A stretch of 64,000 nucleotides of DNA from Petrosia ficiformis (Eukaryota > Porifera > Demospongiae > Haplosclerida > Petrosiidae). The DNA lies in contig OX345652.1 of the NCBI GenBank assembly GCA_947044365.1, forward strand, positions 4,048,374 to 4,112,373. The letters run 5' to 3'. This document shows, piece by piece, positions 1-12,500 of this stretch. Below the pieces are notes generated by a model. The model did no database searches. It saw only the letters and a list, made by a program, of their open reading frames with translations, and was not told where the DNA came from. The translations under genes and the position numbers were made by a program. Numbering within the stretch: the stretch's first letter is position 1; the number at the start of each line of letters is the position of its first letter.

Positions 1-1619
1 TTAATATTTAACTACAGAATGTCAACAGACCAAATTAAAATTAATGTACATGTACATGTTTGAATTACATGTACAAATTGTACATATAGTCATGTACATA
101 CAGTATGATACTATGATTAACATCACTGTGTACTACACAGTATTACACAGTTCTACACTGCTATTACATACAATGTAAAGGGAATTCACTCATCACTATT
201 CATTAGAGAGTAGTACTATAGTGACTATTACCATAATACTCTCTCCCATCATAGTAAATGTCATTTTAATAAGTCAGGTACTGTACCTTTTTGACTTGTT
301 TGTACGTGTACATGTACATGCTTGACTTATTTGTATATGTACATTTCACTTGTAATCATGTACATGTACATGTACGACTCAGTTGTACATGTACATTTCA
401 CTTATAGTCATGTACATATACATGTACAAAAACATGAATAGGAACACAGTACATGTATCTATTGCGAATACCCAGAGAAAACAATCTTCACATGATTATG
501 CAAGTATATAATTATAACTATATTGAAATAAGGAATAGGCAATAGAAGAGGGAGATCGGAGATAGGAGTGGAGGACTCTTCCTATCTCTTCCTATCTCCT
601 CTGTTTCCCTAGAGCATTCTTTTTCTCTTCCATCTCATTCTCCCTGACTGCCTCTTTCCTTCCCCTCGTCATTTCCTTATAATATCCTTATAATATCCCT
701 CCATTACCCATTCTCTTTCTGTAAAATCATATCACACTACACAATTAAATCTATCCGATACTCATCTGAATATGATAGTCACATGATAGTCATGTGATAT
801 AATAGTCATGTGATAGGATCACAACAAAATGGGAATGGAATATAACAGTTTTGTTCTCAATAGTTCAAAATAGTTTGAATACAAAAAAACAACCAAACAT
901 TAGGAAAATCATTTTATACTATAATTTATAATACAATCAAGGGTCAGATAATAATGTGATAACAATGTGTTAACAAAGGAACATTACCTAAAAAGATATT
1001 ATTAACAAATTGAAGTGTTTATTATGACATATATATATATACAATTTAATTGAAAGGGCTGCACAAGGAGGCAAAGCCTAAGTAGTGTCTATGTATAGTT
1101 ACGGAAAAATAACAATGACCATAATTACACAATTCATGATTCATAATTCAAATATGAACACATATACACATCAACACACAAACAAAAGCACACAAATACA
1201 ATAATAGTCTTAACATGGCTGACATATCTAATATCTGGGGAAAATGTGATAGAATAGAATTGTCAGTCAAATAATGAATTCACTACTGCCTGCCCATAAA
1301 TAATAAAGTATATTTCTGCACATCAGCGGGATTTTGGAAGCAAATTTTCTAGGTATACTATATCTTTACAAAACGCTGAAGAGTCGAACTTACTTTGTTG
1401 GATAGAAGATCTTTTAAGAAAGCCACAAATGCCAAAATGATTGTTCGATGTTGCATAAATACAGCAAAGCATGAAAGTTCGTTAGGTTCCAGTTACACTG
1501 TCATATGACCAAACAAATTTGATTGGTTCTGTCAAATTCTATCACTAGACATTTTCTCATTTTAGTGATATATCAGCCGCACGAGACTTATCTATATACA
1601 CACATGTACATCCTTTTAC
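1..1619. other. AT-rich intergenic DNA, no gene recognised
   Basis: No convincing coding exon was seen. The first 450 bases are rich in the palindromic motif TGTACATGTACA and related ACATGT strings, which recur through the window. From about 1390 to 1510 the minus strand holds a short open stretch next to a good donor-like GTAAGT, but I could not link it to a family. Confidence 0.6.
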
Positions 1620-1728
1620 CTTCAATGGTATGATTTTCATTGACTGCTGTTAATGTCGTTGTCCATGTTGTCATGATCACCATGGCAACACAAACTGTTA
1701 ATCCAACTGTACATATTGATATAATGTT
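1620..1728 (-). CDS. possible orphan exon with a membrane segment
   Basis: On the minus strand an acceptor-like TTTTCTAG is followed by 109 open bases and a GTAAAAGG donor. The translation contains a hydrophobic run (ISICTVGLTVCVAMVIM) like one transmembrane helix, then a polar part with a possible N-glycosylation site (NHT). It could be an exon of a membrane-protein gene whose other exons I cannot identify here, or it could be chance. No family was recognised. Confidence 0.22.
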
Positions 1729-1762
1729 CTAGAAAATAGAAACATTTATACCAACAAACAAC

Positions 1763-1767
<5 letters not shown>

Positions 1768-1844
<77 letters not shown>
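1768..1844. repeat. (TA)n microsatellite
   Basis: An uninterrupted TA dinucleotide tract broken once by a G. It lies between the orphan exon and the 3' end of the AtuA-like gene. Confidence 0.9.
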
Positions 1845-1847
<3 letters not shown>

Positions 1848-2200
1848 TATAAACCCAAAATAATAACTAGATCTAGTTTAATATCAATAATTATAGACTC
1901 ACCATTTTTAAACTCATATTTGAAGTTCTGCTATATAATATATATAATATATAATTCTTACTGTTTATTCTTTAGTGCAAGTTTGAAAATTGATTCGAGG
2001 CGTGGTATATCTGTGTGACCGGTACCGGCCGGCTGGTGTAGTATAATTGCGTAATGGCTGAAGATATTAAATGGTATATAAACCTCATTTAGACAAAACT
2101 GTAATAATTATTACAATATCAAAATCACTATTAAATTAATAAATTAATAATTATTATAGTTGATATTTTTATTTTCACAAAAAAGAATGTAATATATATA

Positions 2201-2884
2201 CTAAACATTTGTTTTGTATTGAATAGGAAACTCGGCTAGCATTTGTGCATATCCTTTGCCCTGTGTTGATAGATTATATATTATTATTATTCATTTTCAC
2301 ATAATCATAATGAATATAATTATATATAAATTTAGTGACTCGTGATCTCACCTGTGGGTCAACACGTAATGAAGACACACCTCCTCCACCTAGCGACTGT
2401 TTCAGTACAAAATTTAAACCATGAATACCTTCCAGTTCATATCTACAATGATTAGATAGATAGATAGATAGATAAGATAGATAGATAGATAGATAGATAC
2501 ATACATACATACATACATACATACATACATACGTACGTACGTACGTACGTACATACATACATACATACATACACACACACATACATACATACATACATAT
2601 GTACATACATACATACATACACACACATACATACACACATACATACATACATACATACATACATACATACATACATGCATACATACATACATGTATGTAC
2701 CTTTGAACGAGATCTTTTACTGTTTGATTTTCTTTTGGTTCAAGAAAATGTTCAAACCATGATATTACAGCATCTTCAGTTAAAACCTTTTTGATATACG
2801 AGTAATACTCTGGTCTACGAGCGATGACTCCTGGTAATATACATAATTACATACATCATATATCATACACATATACATACATAA

Positions 2885-2915
<31 letters not shown>

Positions 2916-3388
2916 CATACATGTACATACATACATACATACATACACATACATACGTACGTACGTACATACACTCATACATACATATACACATACATAC
3001 ATACATACATACATGTACATGTATAATCTAACCAATATTAGCCGAATCTCCTTTATCTCCACTCCTTAAATATGCCAAATCCTGAAGATGATAGGTCTTA
3101 CCTTCCTCAAGACAATGTCCATCAGTTACTAGAGAAACCATACTAAATAAGTACAAGAAATGAACATCGCTCACTACCTTTGTCACTAGATTCTGATATC
3201 TGTATTTCTGTACTGGCATTAGTTTTATCACCAGCTGGTATTATATAAGTGCTTTCATCAATAACATGTCCATCTTGAGTTACTGTTACCTGTGGAAACA
3301 GAGTTTTTTAGTACTTTGGTCTTGTCTCTGTCTTCACACACCTCCTTCTCTGTCTCTTCCTCCATCATCCCCTCCTTATCTCTCTGTC

Positions 3389-3421
<33 letters not shown>

Positions 3422-3502
3422 GTCTCTGTCTCTAGCTGTTTCTGTCTTAGTCTCTGTCTGTCTCTCTGTCTGTCTCTCTCTGTCTGTCTCTGTCTCTCTC
3501 CA

Positions 3503-3538
<36 letters not shown>

Positions 3539-3782
3539 TAATTGTACATGTCCCCATAACTAAGAATGAGACAGACAGGAGAGATAAAGAGAACATGTTG
3601 AGATTGTCTTACAGGTAATTTATCCTTAGGATAGAGAAAAGAGAATAGTTTCAGAACAGGAGAACTAAGGATAGAGTACAGATTAGTATAATAAATAATT
3701 TAGTGTTTGTACAATAGATGAACAACTTACACTCTCGGTCTTCCTCCAAACATGTTGGTTAGACCAGGAGCTGTATAATAAT

Positions 3783-3820
<38 letters not shown>

Positions 3821-4090
3821 GTGTGTGTGTGTGTGTAATCTAACAGGTCCTATATACAAAATATAGGACCTGAGTTTTGTGTCCGAGGATGTGATATAGC
3901 CCGAGCCTGTGAGGGCTATATCACATCCGAGGACACAAAACGAGGGTCCTATATGCAGTATATAGGACCTATTAGCATACTATATACAATATATTGTATG
4001 ATGGTGACATCTCCTGCATAGTGTGCACATGGAAGGTCTATATACAATATATAAAACTCACCACATCAAATGGATGATGTCACCATCATG

Positions 4091-4144
<54 letters not shown>

Positions 4145-7100
4145 CATATAATTAAAACAATTAAATTATTAATATGCCATGACAACCTTTACAGTAACAG
4201 TAATTTAAAATGTACATGTACAATTGTACATACACATACATGTACATACACATACATGTACATGTGTAGACTCATGTATGTTTGTTTGTCTGTTCTCACC
4301 CATTCCAGTTCCAGCTGGAGCTATCTCCTGGACAAACATGTCCAATGCTTCCTTTTGTTCATGTTGGACAGCTAACCACATGACAATTTCATGACTGTCA
4401 CATGATGAATGAGGACCATAACTCTGATTGCTTCCAATAGCCTACAGTGTGGTTGCATGTATGAATATGTATGTCTGTGTGTGAGTTATGGGTCTGTATG
4501 CGTGAGTTATGTATGTGTGTGTGAGTGTATTTATGCAAAGTGTATGTGCGTGTGTATATGGTCAAGTATGTGTTTGTGTATGTCCATGAGTGTATATGTC
4601 AGTGATTGTGTGAATGTGGTGCCTGCAATAGACTGCATGCAATGGATGAATACCAACATGAATATGTGTCCTTGAGTAATCTTTGAAACCATTCTCTTTA
4701 AATATCCTTCTTGTTCTACAAATGTAAACAAGTAAATAAGGACATCTTTATCTAACTCCACCAACTGTTTCAGACAAATCTGAAACGATTGATTTTGCAT
4801 CAATACCAAAGCTATGTATAGTTCAGGGTAAAATTTCAAATTTTGAGAGAATACTAAAACGCCAACGGTTCTAACAGATAATATTATTGATCAAAACCAC
4901 TTTGGAAACATGATAAGGACATCATTATCTAACTCTAGAAACAGTTTCGGCTCAATCTGAAATGATTGATTTTGCAATGAAAAAATCAAAACCAAGGCTA
5001 TATATATAGTTCATGGTAAAAATTCAAATTTCGAGAGAATACTAAAATGCTCACGGTTCTAACACAAGGTTTCATTTAGGTGTGGGGTTGGGTTTATGTA
5101 AGTCCCTATGGTTTGGTGAATTTGATACTCTAGACCCTGCATCTGCTAGTCCACGTACATGTATTCCACCTACAAAGGCCTAGCTGTTTATGTAATATTA
5201 CATACCTACTCAAAATGGCTTCTGCAGTTTTGATAGCCTTTTCTTTTGCTTTTGGTCCAATAACAGAAAAAGCAGCTGTAGCTCTGAATCCAGTAACATA
5301 CGTTGATGATACCTAGCAATGAGGTTCTGTTCACATTCAAAATAACATCAAAATTATGACTGTGATGAGTTTATAAGTGATAAACTGATGAAGTTCATAG
5401 AAAGAACACTCTCCTTCCAGGAAACAACATGCCATGAGCAGAACTAGAACCACTGACCTTGTGATCAAAATGCCTAAGCTCTAACCACTACACCACATTG
5501 CCTCCTTAAAAAGAGTGCCTATCAATCTAGGACTTTTTATATATGTGTATGCCAAATTTCAATCCATTACTTCATTATTGAGTTACAGTATAATCATGTA
5601 TTAACCTTATGACATTAAACTATATACTATAGTACATACAAAGTCATCATATTATAATTTTAAGGTCATCATGAATGTGAAGTAACCAGGGGGTGTGGAA
5701 ATAGTGAGCCAACTGCCGGACATTTTGCCCTATTTTCAACACTTATTACTACCTTATAATCTGGTGTGGGTGACCTCCCAATTGCTCCTTGAACTAATAC
5801 AGTATCTGGTTCTATAATGTGGAACAAGTCACATGACCATGTACGTCAGTATTACAAATATACCTTGTAGAGATTTGAGAGTCACATGAGTGAAGTCACA
5901 TGACACATCAGGAAGAATGTAATTGGTTGGATCCCCTATCTCATAAACTAACTGGAATAGATATACATTGTATAAATACAAATACATCAGTATAATGATA
6001 ATATATTATCATGCATTCATTATCTATTATAAATTCCATCAGCCCATATGTACTCATCATATTAGTGTTGTTTTAGTTTGACAATAGTCACCACTTTCAG
6101 TTATAGTCCTGGTTTCTCAAACCTTTAGTTTAGTTATAGTTTAATTAACTAAAATAATATTAGGCTTACTAAAAGGGTTTTAGTTTTAGTTTAACTAAAA
6201 GTGCCCATTATTGGCCAATTTTCATTTTAGTTATTGCAGTAGACTTCTATATATTGTCTAATTATAGTGCAAATAATCATTCTAATAGCTGAAGAAGGTC
6301 TTCAGGCCAAAATATTTTTTAATAAAGAATATTTCATTGTGCTATTACACATATCTTCAAAGACACCAGTGTGAATATAGAAATCACAATAATGAACTTC
6401 ATGGAATTATAGTTAGATCGTTACATTACATCATCACATTACAATATTACCTGCTCTGCAACAGTAGCTGTACTGACCACACCTCCTGTATCGGGTGGTT
6501 TAGTTACAATAAACGAACCATCAGTACTACACTCAACGATAGGAAATCCTATGTTATCCCTAAATTATATAAATGGTGGATGAAAGATACGTGTAGATAG
6601 ATGGATGGATAGATATATGGTCAGATCGATGAATGAAACATATAGCTATATGGATGAACGAAAAGATAGATAGATACATGGATGAAATATGTATGGAAGA
6701 ACAAATGGATGAATGGATGGATTAATGGATGGTTGAATGGATAACAAGTGGACGAATGAATGAACAAATGGACGAATTGATGGAGTAATGAAAAGATGTA
6801 TGGATGAAATGGATGAATGGATGGATTAATGAATGGATGAATGGATGAACAAATGGACGAATGGATAGATTAATGAATGGATGAATGGATGAACAAATGG
6901 ACGAATGGATAGATTAATGAATGGATGAATGGATGAACAAATGGACGAATGGATAGATTAATGAATGGATGAATGGATGAACAAATGGACGAATGGATGG
7001 ATTAACGAATGGATGAATGGATGAACAAATGGATGATTAAATGACAACATATAGAGACCATACCATCCATCAACTTTCTCCCAATCAGTAAATATTCCTC

Positions 7101-8773
7101 CTGTTAACTGTGCACCGCACTCAATCAAATGTCCTGCTAAACTGAATGTATCACATGATTATCACATGATACTTGTGTAATATTACACGAACCTTCCACT
7201 TGCTAGAAGATCATAATCAGTTTCTTTCCACCCAAACTAAATATAAGTCACAGAGTATGTAAACTAAAGTCACATGATAGTCACATGATCACCTTGTGAA
7301 TCAGTGGTCCTAGAGCAAGTGCAGAGTCAACACATCGTCCGGTGATGACCACTTCAGCACCTGAGTCTAAAGCTTTAGCGATGGGGAAACCCCTGTAATA
7401 ATAATCCAGAGATAGTTATATTTCATTGTATGTAAAAAGTAAATACATGTAATTTATAATTAATGTTCACTGCTTGCTATACAGCCATTTTTAAAAGGGA
7501 GCCAATGAAATGTGCTATCTAGGGTTCTTACTCGATCCAGTTACTAGTACTGCTCAAACATTTTTAATTAAGGTCTGTTTACAACTTCATGGGTGATTAC
7601 CTTGTGATGACTGTATATGTAATATAGTGTATATAAGGTTAATACATGATTATACTGTAACTCAATAATGAAAAATGTTTTGAAATTTGAAATGCACAAA
7701 AAAGAACGGGAAGGTTAATTACAAGGTAAGAGATTGTTGGTCCTTCCAAACTAAAATTATGAACATATAATATTCTGAAGTCAAGATGAATGACCTTTAA
7801 TTTAACTTACCCCAAATAAGCGTTCATACTCAATATTGATTTAGGTAACATGTTACCACTTTCAATATCTCTTGCTAAACCACTATCACGTACAGCATCA
7901 AGCTATAGAAATACACAAACAAATGTATCAACGCATATAAACAATCACACATACACTTTTCATCATATCGTCTCCAGTAACCATAGCAACTGATAATTCT
8001 ACTCCTTGTGATTGAGCTAATTCCTTCAGTACTTTAACACAACTTTCAGAATTGATTCCTCCAGCACTTGCAACAACACGAACACCTAGAGAAACGACAA
8101 AGTCAGTTAAAACCTCAAATAGTTAAGTACCTTGTTTCTTAATATCTTTAAGGAGTGGTTTCATGCAATGTCGGATGAAATCAGGTGTGTATCCTAAATC
8201 CTATAAAAATAACAGTACATACATACTAGTATTGTTAATTTTAGTTAATTGTAAGGTAAAGTGGAGCAATCCTATTGTAAATTTAACGTGGGGGAATCGC
8301 AGAAGCACCACAGGCATTACCAAGGATAAACTACTTCATGAATGTACTGATAAAAGACTAGCATCTACTGTTGGGCATTGCAGTATAAACACTCAGTAAA
8401 TCCAACTGTAACCAACTGTAACAGTGCCAGAGAAATCATGAGTTTCTTGAATTACCCTTAGACAGAATAGCCCCACCTTACCTTACCTTACTGTACAACC
8501 CCATTTTATTAAGGCATCATGACTTGAGATGGATTCATGATTAACTTACTGGGTTCTTCCTCTTAGCTGCTGTCAACAGAGACATTGTGATCTCTGATAG
8601 GTAATCAGCAACCAGGAAGTCAATATTGCCATATTTTACAAGCTGTGTTGCTGTGAAGAAACAAACATATCACCAAATATTATTATATAAAACACATATA
8701 TCACTTATGACCTACCAGAGACTGAAGTGTCTCCCCAAAACCCAGAAGAGCAACCGATCCTTACTGTACCTCC
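2201..8773 (-). CDS. AtuA/DUF1446-like acyclic terpene utilisation family protein
   Basis: Family members take part in acyclic terpene or related CoA-ester catabolism in bacteria; the animal role is unknown. Twenty exons join in frame to about 583 aa, close to full-length family size: 8716-8773, 8550-8650, 8131-8200, 7955-8085, 7811-7902, 7293-7392, 7200-7236, 7064-7136, 6451-6559, 5864-5951, 5753-5811, 5206-5312, 4658-4715, 4300-4441, 3733-3770, 3178-3289, 3033-3128, 2701-2830, 2352-2442, 2201-2260. Hallmarks in order are [12 protein letters not shown] near the N-terminus, [62 protein letters not shown], the C-terminal [20 protein letters not shown], then [20 protein letters not shown]. The start codon was not found: the first recognised exon has an acceptor (TTCTCCAG), so a short leader exon must lie upstream, close to the divergent transporter gene. 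The intron at 3129-3177 is only 49 nt. Other introns carry microsatellites, a SINE and MITE-like elements. Confidence 0.88.
2453..2697. repeat. TAGA/TACA microsatellite in AtuA-like intron
   Basis: Tetranucleotide tracts of TAGA, then TACA with TACG and TACACA variants. They create long open frames on both strands (MYVC or HTYI repeats) that are not genes. Confidence 0.95.
2866..3022. repeat. TACA microsatellite in AtuA-like intron
   Basis: A second TACA/TACG tetranucleotide tract in the next intron of the same gene. Its open frames are repeat artefacts. Confidence 0.93.
3335..3540. repeat. (CTGT)n/(CT)n microsatellite
   Basis: Pyrimidine-rich CTGT and CT repeats in an intron of the AtuA-like gene. 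The plus-strand open frame over it is serine/leucine low complexity only. Confidence 0.93.
3845..3970. repeat. palindromic element with GC-rich centre
   Basis: A near-perfect 126-bp inverted repeat. The ends read AGGTCCTATA / TATAGGACCT, the arms carry TTTTGTGTCCGAGGATGTGA and its complement, and the centre is GCCCGAGCCTGTGAGGGC. It is a foldback or MITE-like element in an AtuA intron and resembles other palindromes in this window. Confidence 0.8.
4091..4142. repeat. (AT)n microsatellite
   Basis: An uninterrupted AT tract in an intron of the AtuA-like gene. Confidence 0.93.
5410..5505 (-). mobile_element. tRNA-derived SINE
   Basis: The minus strand reads like an old tRNA gene. A perfect A-box match (TGGTGTAGTGG) is followed about 30 bases later by a B-box-like GGTTCTAGTTC, giving the spacing of an internal RNA polymerase III promoter. 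There is no cloverleaf with a usable anticodon arm. It lies inside an AtuA intron. The 3' boundary is not clear. Confidence 0.6.
5530..5690 (-). mobile_element. dispersed intronic element (family I), minus orientation
   Basis: This copy shares the family core, whose plus reading is TACATGATTATACTGTAACT followed by CAATAATGAAGTAATGGATT. It ends near GGTCATCATGAATGTGA, the imperfect terminal inverted repeat. The same sequence recurs near 7567, 10166, 21961, 26640, 41910, 43572, 51073, 54678 and 60440. Confidence 0.75.
6600..7045. repeat. GGATGAAT-type minisatellite in AtuA-like intron
   Basis: Degenerate GGATGAAT repeats become a regular higher-order array from about 6830. Its unit carries GAACAAATGGACGAATGGAT and is repeated about four times. 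Confidence 0.9.
7567..7800 (+). mobile_element. dispersed intronic element (family I)
   Basis: The core GATGACTGTATATGTAATATAG..TACATGATTATACTGTAACT is present, and the copy ends with AAGTCAAGATGAATGACCTT. In the direction of the AtuA gene its outer end begins about 10 bases after the splice donor at 7810. Confidence 0.72.
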
Positions 8774-8961
8774 CTGGAGAACAGAATGAGATGCAGAGGA
8801 CAGACATTTCAAGAACACGGAGCCATTCTTTGCTATACTGCTAATTGTCCTCAAACTATATGCAGCCATCATGCATATGGTTGGGTGTGGCTCAATCCAG
8901 CCCCACCTCCAAAGTTGTCTTTATTGTGTGTCTCTGAAGATAAGAGACTTCTGGGTACAAG
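8774..8961. promoter_or_regulatory. putative bidirectional promoter region, AtuA-like / transporter
   Basis: Only 188 bases separate the first recognised AtuA exon (-) from the transporter start codon (+). The AtuA leader exon must also lie in or beyond this stretch. No TATA box or other motif was identified, so the assignment rests on head-to-head geometry. Confidence 0.4.
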
Positions 8962-9512
8962 ATGCTACAGTTGTATGTCATCCTGCTAGCTACATTTGCC
9001 GCATTTGGTGGCTTTATGTTCGGCTATGACATTGGGTAAGTGAGATCTTGAGCTGTGTAGCCTGTGGTATTGAAACTTAGAAATACTTCCACTCATTCCC
9101 TCCATGCAGAGTGATCAATGGTGTGAAAGATATGAGAGGGTTTAGATCAGAGATGAATCTCACAATAGTTGACTATGACAGGAGTAAAAATGGCTCACTG
9201 AACTGTGCAGGAGAAGACGAAGGAGAGAATGCACTTTTGGTAAGACCTTGACATTTTTTCAGACTTGTCAGCGACATAAGTACATGTATCACTGCATTTC
9301 AGTAACATAATTATTAATTACATCAGTACAGAATTATGTGTACATGAAATTTCCTATTTTAAATAGTCTAGTCCCCAACTACACTAGTCTCACGGGCCAG
9401 CCCCTTTGCTAGAGGCTAGAGGCTGGCCCGCGAGACTAAACTACACTCACCCAGTCTCATGGCACCAGACCCACCCTCTCGTAGCAATGGGTGGATCTGG
9501 CATCATGAGACT

Positions 9513-9545
<33 letters not shown>

Positions 9546-12500
9546 GGACTCATTGTTTCGTTATTTTCTGTTGGATGTTTCATCGGAGCACTAGTAGCAG
9601 GAGGTATTTAAGTCATGTGACTGTCATCAAATACTTATAATTTAACTATAGGATTGTCAGATCTACTTGGTAGAAAAGTTTCTATTATTTGTGGAGGGAT
9701 AGTATTTTTTACAGGAGGAGCTGTACAGAGTGGATCAATTTATCTTTGGTAAGTGACGTTTGGTATATGTATGTGTGTTGATATGTAGGTATGTGTGTAT
9801 ATATGTATGTATATGTATGTTATATGTATGTATGTATATATGTTTTATGTATGTATGTATGTGCGCATATGTGTGCATATGTGTGTATGTGTGTATATAA
9901 TGTACATGACTGTATGTGTTTGTGTGGACTGTGTATATGTATAATTGTATATGTGTACACATGTATATATCTAGGTATGGTATGTATGTACATATATAAT
10001 GTATGTTGTGACTGTGCCTTGTGGTGTGACATTGTTATTGTAATTGGTAATATGTTTGTATGATATGCATGTACACAATATAATTTATTTATATTTTCAG
10101 GATGGTACTGGTAGGAAGAATGGTTGCAGGAATTGGTGTTGGGTGAGTTATGTGAATGTGATATTAGTTCTGTTTAGTTCAATTCTGTTTATTTACGATG
10201 ACCTTAAAATTATGATGTGATGACTTTATATGTAATATAGTGTATAGTTTAAAGGCATAAGGTTAATACATGATTATACTGTAACTCAATAATGAAGTAA
10301 TGGATTGAAATTTGACATACACAAAAGAATGGGAAGAATAATTATATAAAACATTTTCTGAGGACAAGGTGAACGTAAATGACCTTTACAACTAAAACCT
10401 CTGTTAGTAATGCATTGTGACTTTCAGTTAACTAAACTATAACTATTGAAAGTCCATAAAAAATATCTGGACCTTCAAGGTCGCCCTGTAAGACCAATTA
10501 CTTTCTTTATTTCTTTAGTATTCTTAGTATGGTTGTTCCTGTATACAATGCTGAATTAGCACCTAAGAATTTACGAGGAAGACTCGTGTCTCTTAATCAA
10601 CTGTTCATTACTGCTGGAATAATGGTGAGCTTGTATATGCATAGTGATGTACAATCAGGGATTATTGCAGAGAAGGAGTGTGACATGGGATCTCTCTCTC
10701 AATCTATCTATCTCTTTCCGTCTCTCTCTGTCTCTCTTTCTGTCTCTCCCTCTCTCTCTCTCTCTCTCCTTTCATTCTTCATCTTTTGTATTGTAGGTTA
10801 GTTTTCTTGTGAGTTTAGCAACCAAGGATAATGATTTATTTGGATGGCGTATAGCGCTAGGTATTCAATGTATATTAGCTGTTATACTTGTGATTGGTAT
10901 GATATTTCTACCTGAAACACCAAGGTAATGAAAGGATGGATGGATGGATGAATGGATGGATGGATGGATGGATGGATGGATGGATGGATGGATGTATGAA
11001 TGGATGGATGGATGGATGAATAGATGGATGATGGATGGATGGGTGGATGAATAGATGGATGATGGATGGATGGGTGGATGAATAGATGGATGAATAGATG
11101 GATGATGGATAGATGGATGGATGGATGGATGGATGGATTGATGGATGGATGAATGGATGGATGGATGTATGGATGTATGGATGAATGGATTGATGGATGG
11201 AATGGTGAATGGATAGATGAAGATAGACAGAATTGCTAGATGGATTTGTGGTGCTATCATGGAACTATTCCTGAAGATGATAGACAAATAGACAGATACA
11301 CTATCTATTTATTAAATATACATACATGCATATACAGATGGTTAGTCAAGAAAGGTAAGACACAGAAAGCATATTCTGTTTTGAAGAAAGTTAGACATGG
11401 AGTGTCAGAATCTGATATTAGAGAAGAAATAGCTGATATTGAATTCACTGTCCAGGATAGTAAATCTAATTCCATTTTAGAAATATTCAGAGACCTATTT
11501 AGATGGAGAATTTTCGAAAGGTAAGCCTGGAGATTGGGGATGTTAACTTTATAGTTTTATACCAGTAAACCTGGGAACTTATAGACTCGTGCCGTTAAGT
11601 GTGGTACTCATCCTGGTAACCATTGGGATATTAACTTAATAGGCTCAGGCCGATGAGGCTGGGCTTTATAGTCTCATACTGGCGAGCCTGGGGGTGTTAG
11701 CTTTATAGTCTCATACTGGCGAACCTGGGGGTGTTAGCTTTATAGTCTCATACTGGTGAGCCTGGGGGTGTTAGCTTTATCTCATACTGGCAAGCCTGGG
11801 GGTGTTAGCTTTATAGTCTCATACTGGTGAGCCTGGGGGTGTTAGCTTTATCTCATACTGGTGAGCCTGGGGGTGTTAGCTTTATAGTCTCATACTGGTG
11901 AGCCTGGGGGTGTTAGCTTTATCTCATACTGGTGAGCCTGGGGGTGTTAGCTTTATAGTCTCATACTGGTAAGCCTGAGGGTGTTAGCTTTATCTCATAC
12001 TGGTAAGCCTGGGGGTGTTAGCTTTATAGTCTCATACTGGTGAGCCTGGGGGTGTTAGCTTTATAGTCTCATACTGGTAAGCCTGGGGGTGTTAGCTTTA
12101 TAGTCTCATACTGGTAAGCCTGGGGGTGTTAGCTTTATAGTCTCATACTGGTAAGCCTGGGGGTGTTAGCTTTATAGTCTCATACTGGTAAGCCTGGGGG
12201 TGTTAGCTTTATAGTCTCATACTGGTAAGCCTGGGGGTGTTAGCTTTATAGTCTCATACTGAATTACTGGTACACTTGTTTAATTATTTCTATGTTTTTC
12301 GGTTTACACATTTAAATGGAATTTTTATTACAGACTTATTCTAGGAATGCTCCTGCAGTTGTTTCAACAATTTACTGGTATGAATGTTATCATGTGAGTC
12401 ATTAAATTATCCATTATCATTCTTTATCATCATCAACTATGATTAATTAATCCATTATCTATTATCATCAATTAAAACATTAATTATTCATTATTATTGT

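Noticed and set aside
2274..3069. Long open frames of MYVC / HTYI repeats on both strands
   Set aside because: They are TACA/TATG tetranucleotide microsatellites, which stay open in many frames. The same applies at 9735-10063, 14779-15343, 50635-51111 and 52891-53485.
10865..11287. HPSI-repeat open frames
   Set aside because: Products of GGAT microsatellites. The same kind appears at 35090-35350, 36232-36537 and 45118-45610. Real exons overlap only by chance at their edges.
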